The notes under the pieces: model-generated
Seen by the model: only the letters and a program-made list of their open reading frames with translations
Databases searched by the model: none
What the model was told of the DNA's origin: nothing
Shown: in pieces, positions 5,297-6,332 of the stretch
Position numbering within the stretch: position 1 is the stretch's first letter
How the letters are laid out: every line of letters starts with the position of its first letter
Translations under genes and position numbers: made by a program
NCBI GenBank assembly: GCA_002378125.1
Contig: DFRF01000214.1
Coordinates: 34,268-40,599, forward strand
From: Rhodospirillaceae bacterium UBA3470
GTDB taxonomy: Bacteria > Pseudomonadota > Alphaproteobacteria > Rhodospirillales > Casp-alpha2
Direction: 5' to 3'
Length of the DNA stretch: 6,332 bases

Positions 5297-6332
5297 ATGA
5301 TCGCCGGAAAACTTGGAGCTTACGCCGTTGAGCTAAACACGCGCCCTCTATCCTATGACGTCTTGCATGCCGCGAAACGCTGTTTCGTGGATGGCATGGC
5401 CGCAATGATCTGCGGTGCGGTGCATCCCCCGGCCACGTTGATGACCGAAGCGCTGAGCGAAGAACTTGATCATGGCGGCGCACAGATCGTGCCGTCTGGA
5501 CGCCGCGGGCCTGTGCGCACGGCGGCACTTATTAACGGGGCGGCGGCTCACGCCATGGAAGTGGACGACATTTTTCGCGACGCCGTTTATCACCCGGGCC
5601 CGCCGGTGATTTCGGCAGTCCTGGCAGCTAGCCAAAGCGCCGGCCATGACGGCATGATGTTGCTGCGCGCCATCATTGCCGGCTACGAGGTTTCGAACCG
5701 GGTCGGTAAGGCCGTGCAGCCGGCGCATTACGACTATTGGCACACCACAGGCACGATAGGCACCATCGGTGCGGCTGCCGGCTGTGCCGCGGCCATGGGA
5801 TTGACCGCCGAACAGGCGAAACATGCGTTGGCGAATGCGGTGACGATGGCAGCTGGGTTGCAGCAGGCATTTGCGACTGATTCCATGGGAAAGCCAATTC
5901 ACGCTGGGCATGCGGCTGAGGCCGGGGCCATGGCTGCTATGGTCGCAAAGCACGGTGTCATCGGAGCCGACGGCATGTTCGAAGGGCCGCGGGGGTTTGG
6001 CTCTGCCATGAGCCGCGATGTGGATTGGGACAGTGCTGTGGCTGATCTTGAGAGCGACTACACCATTACCCGCATGACCCAGAAAAACCACACCTGTTGT
6101 GGTCACACATTCGCAGCGATTGATTCAATGATTGCCTTGGCGTCTGAGTACCAGCTGAGCGCAGAGAATGTGGCGTCTATTCATATTGGGACATATGCTA
6201 AAGCCGTGGAAATCTGCGGAAATCGGAATCCGCAGACCGTGTATGAAGCAAAGTTTTCGCTTCCCTATGCCGCCGCTGCGGGATTGGTTCTGGGGCGCGC
6301 GCGGTTCGCCGCCTTTACCGAAGAAAAACTGA
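5297..6332 (+). CDS. MmgE/PrpD family protein (2-methylcitrate dehydratase / cis-aconitate decarboxylase family), cut by window end
   Basis: The frame runs open from ATG 5297 to the window edge: 345 residues of a family usually about 450 long. Members are iron-independent cytoplasmic enzymes acting on polycarboxylic acids: 2-methylcitrate dehydratase (PrpD), cis-aconitate decarboxylase, and iminodisuccinate-active relatives. Typical blocks are ALINGAAAHAMEVDD (77-91), YHPGPPVISAVLAA (98-111), AIIAGYEV (125-132), WHTTGTIGTIGAAAG (148-162), GKPIHAGHAAEAG (198-210) and NHTCCGHTFAAIDS (264-277). By alignment with cis-aconitate decarboxylase from memory, conserved catalytic positions are His99, Lys199 and His270, but the usual D-x-D-D-T is E-V-D-D-I (88-92), changing an Asp to Glu and a Thr to Ile. 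This argues against assigning either named activity. It is divergent from the small gene and hydrolase and lies 1.6 kb from the leuCD-like pair; a shared pathway is inferred from proximity and from the similar substrates of the two families. Confidence 0.88.
   Translation, partial: MIAGKLGAYAVELNTRPLSYDVLHAAKRCFVDGMAAMICGAVHPPATLMTEALSEELDHGGAQIVPSGRRGPVRTAALINGAAAHAMEVDDIFRDAVYHPGPPVISAVLAASQSAGHDGMMLLRAIIAGYEVSNRVGKAVQPAHYDYWHTTGTIGTIGAAAGCAAAMGLTAEQAKHALANAVTMAAGLQQAFATDSMGKPIHAGHAAEAGAMAAMVAKHGVIGADGMFEGPRGFGSAMSRDVDWDSAVADLESDYTITRMTQKNHTCCGHTFAAIDSMIALASEYQLSAENVASIHIGTYAKAVEICGNRNPQTVYEAKFSLPYAAAAGLVLGRARFAAFTEEKL

Noticed and set aside
5348..6106. Long open frame on the minus strand (252 residues)
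   Set aside because: It lies fully opposite the well-conserved MmgE/PrpD coding sequence and its translation is His/Arg-rich with no family pattern, so it is a GC-driven shadow.

Overview
The window reads as a bacterial chromosome segment of moderately high GC with many GC-ending codons and clear Shine-Dalgarno sites (for example AGGAGG seven bases before leuC). The protein types resemble alphaproteobacterial or related proteobacterial accessory metabolism. That placement is an inference from protein style; no rRNA or taxonomic marker is present.

Layout from left to right: (1) the N-terminal 157 residues of an MFS transporter on the minus strand, cut by the window start; (2) a complete TauE/SafE-type membrane permease on the minus strand; (3) a 196-bp divergent promoter region with two imperfect inverted repeats; (4) a tight plus-strand pair encoding the large and small subunits of a 3-isopropylmalate dehydratase-type [4Fe-4S] hydro-lyase (leuC- and leuD-like), 8 bp apart; (5) a convergent minus-strand unit of a small unrecognised gene that looks frameshifted, followed with a 1-base stop/start overlap (TAATG) by a beta-lactamase-fold serine hydrolase; (6) an 88-bp divergent region; (7) the first 345 residues of an MmgE/PrpD-family protein on the plus strand, cut by the window end.

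No leuA or leuB is present, and the neighbours are two transporters, a serine hydrolase and a MmgE/PrpD enzyme. The leuCD-like pair may therefore serve a catabolic pathway for a branched or unsaturated di- or tricarboxylate rather than leucine synthesis. Supporting this, the LeuD-like subunit has Gly instead of the usual His after its SSRE motif, and the MmgE/PrpD protein deviates at two positions normally occupied by Asp and Thr in the family's active site. A plausible scheme is uptake by the MFS carrier, release of an acid by the serine hydrolase, hydration/dehydration or isomerisation by LeuCD-like and MmgE/PrpD enzymes, and anion export by the TauE-like permease. The scheme is inference; the sequence supports the families but not the substrate.

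No tRNA, rRNA, CRISPR array, insertion sequence or integrase was seen.
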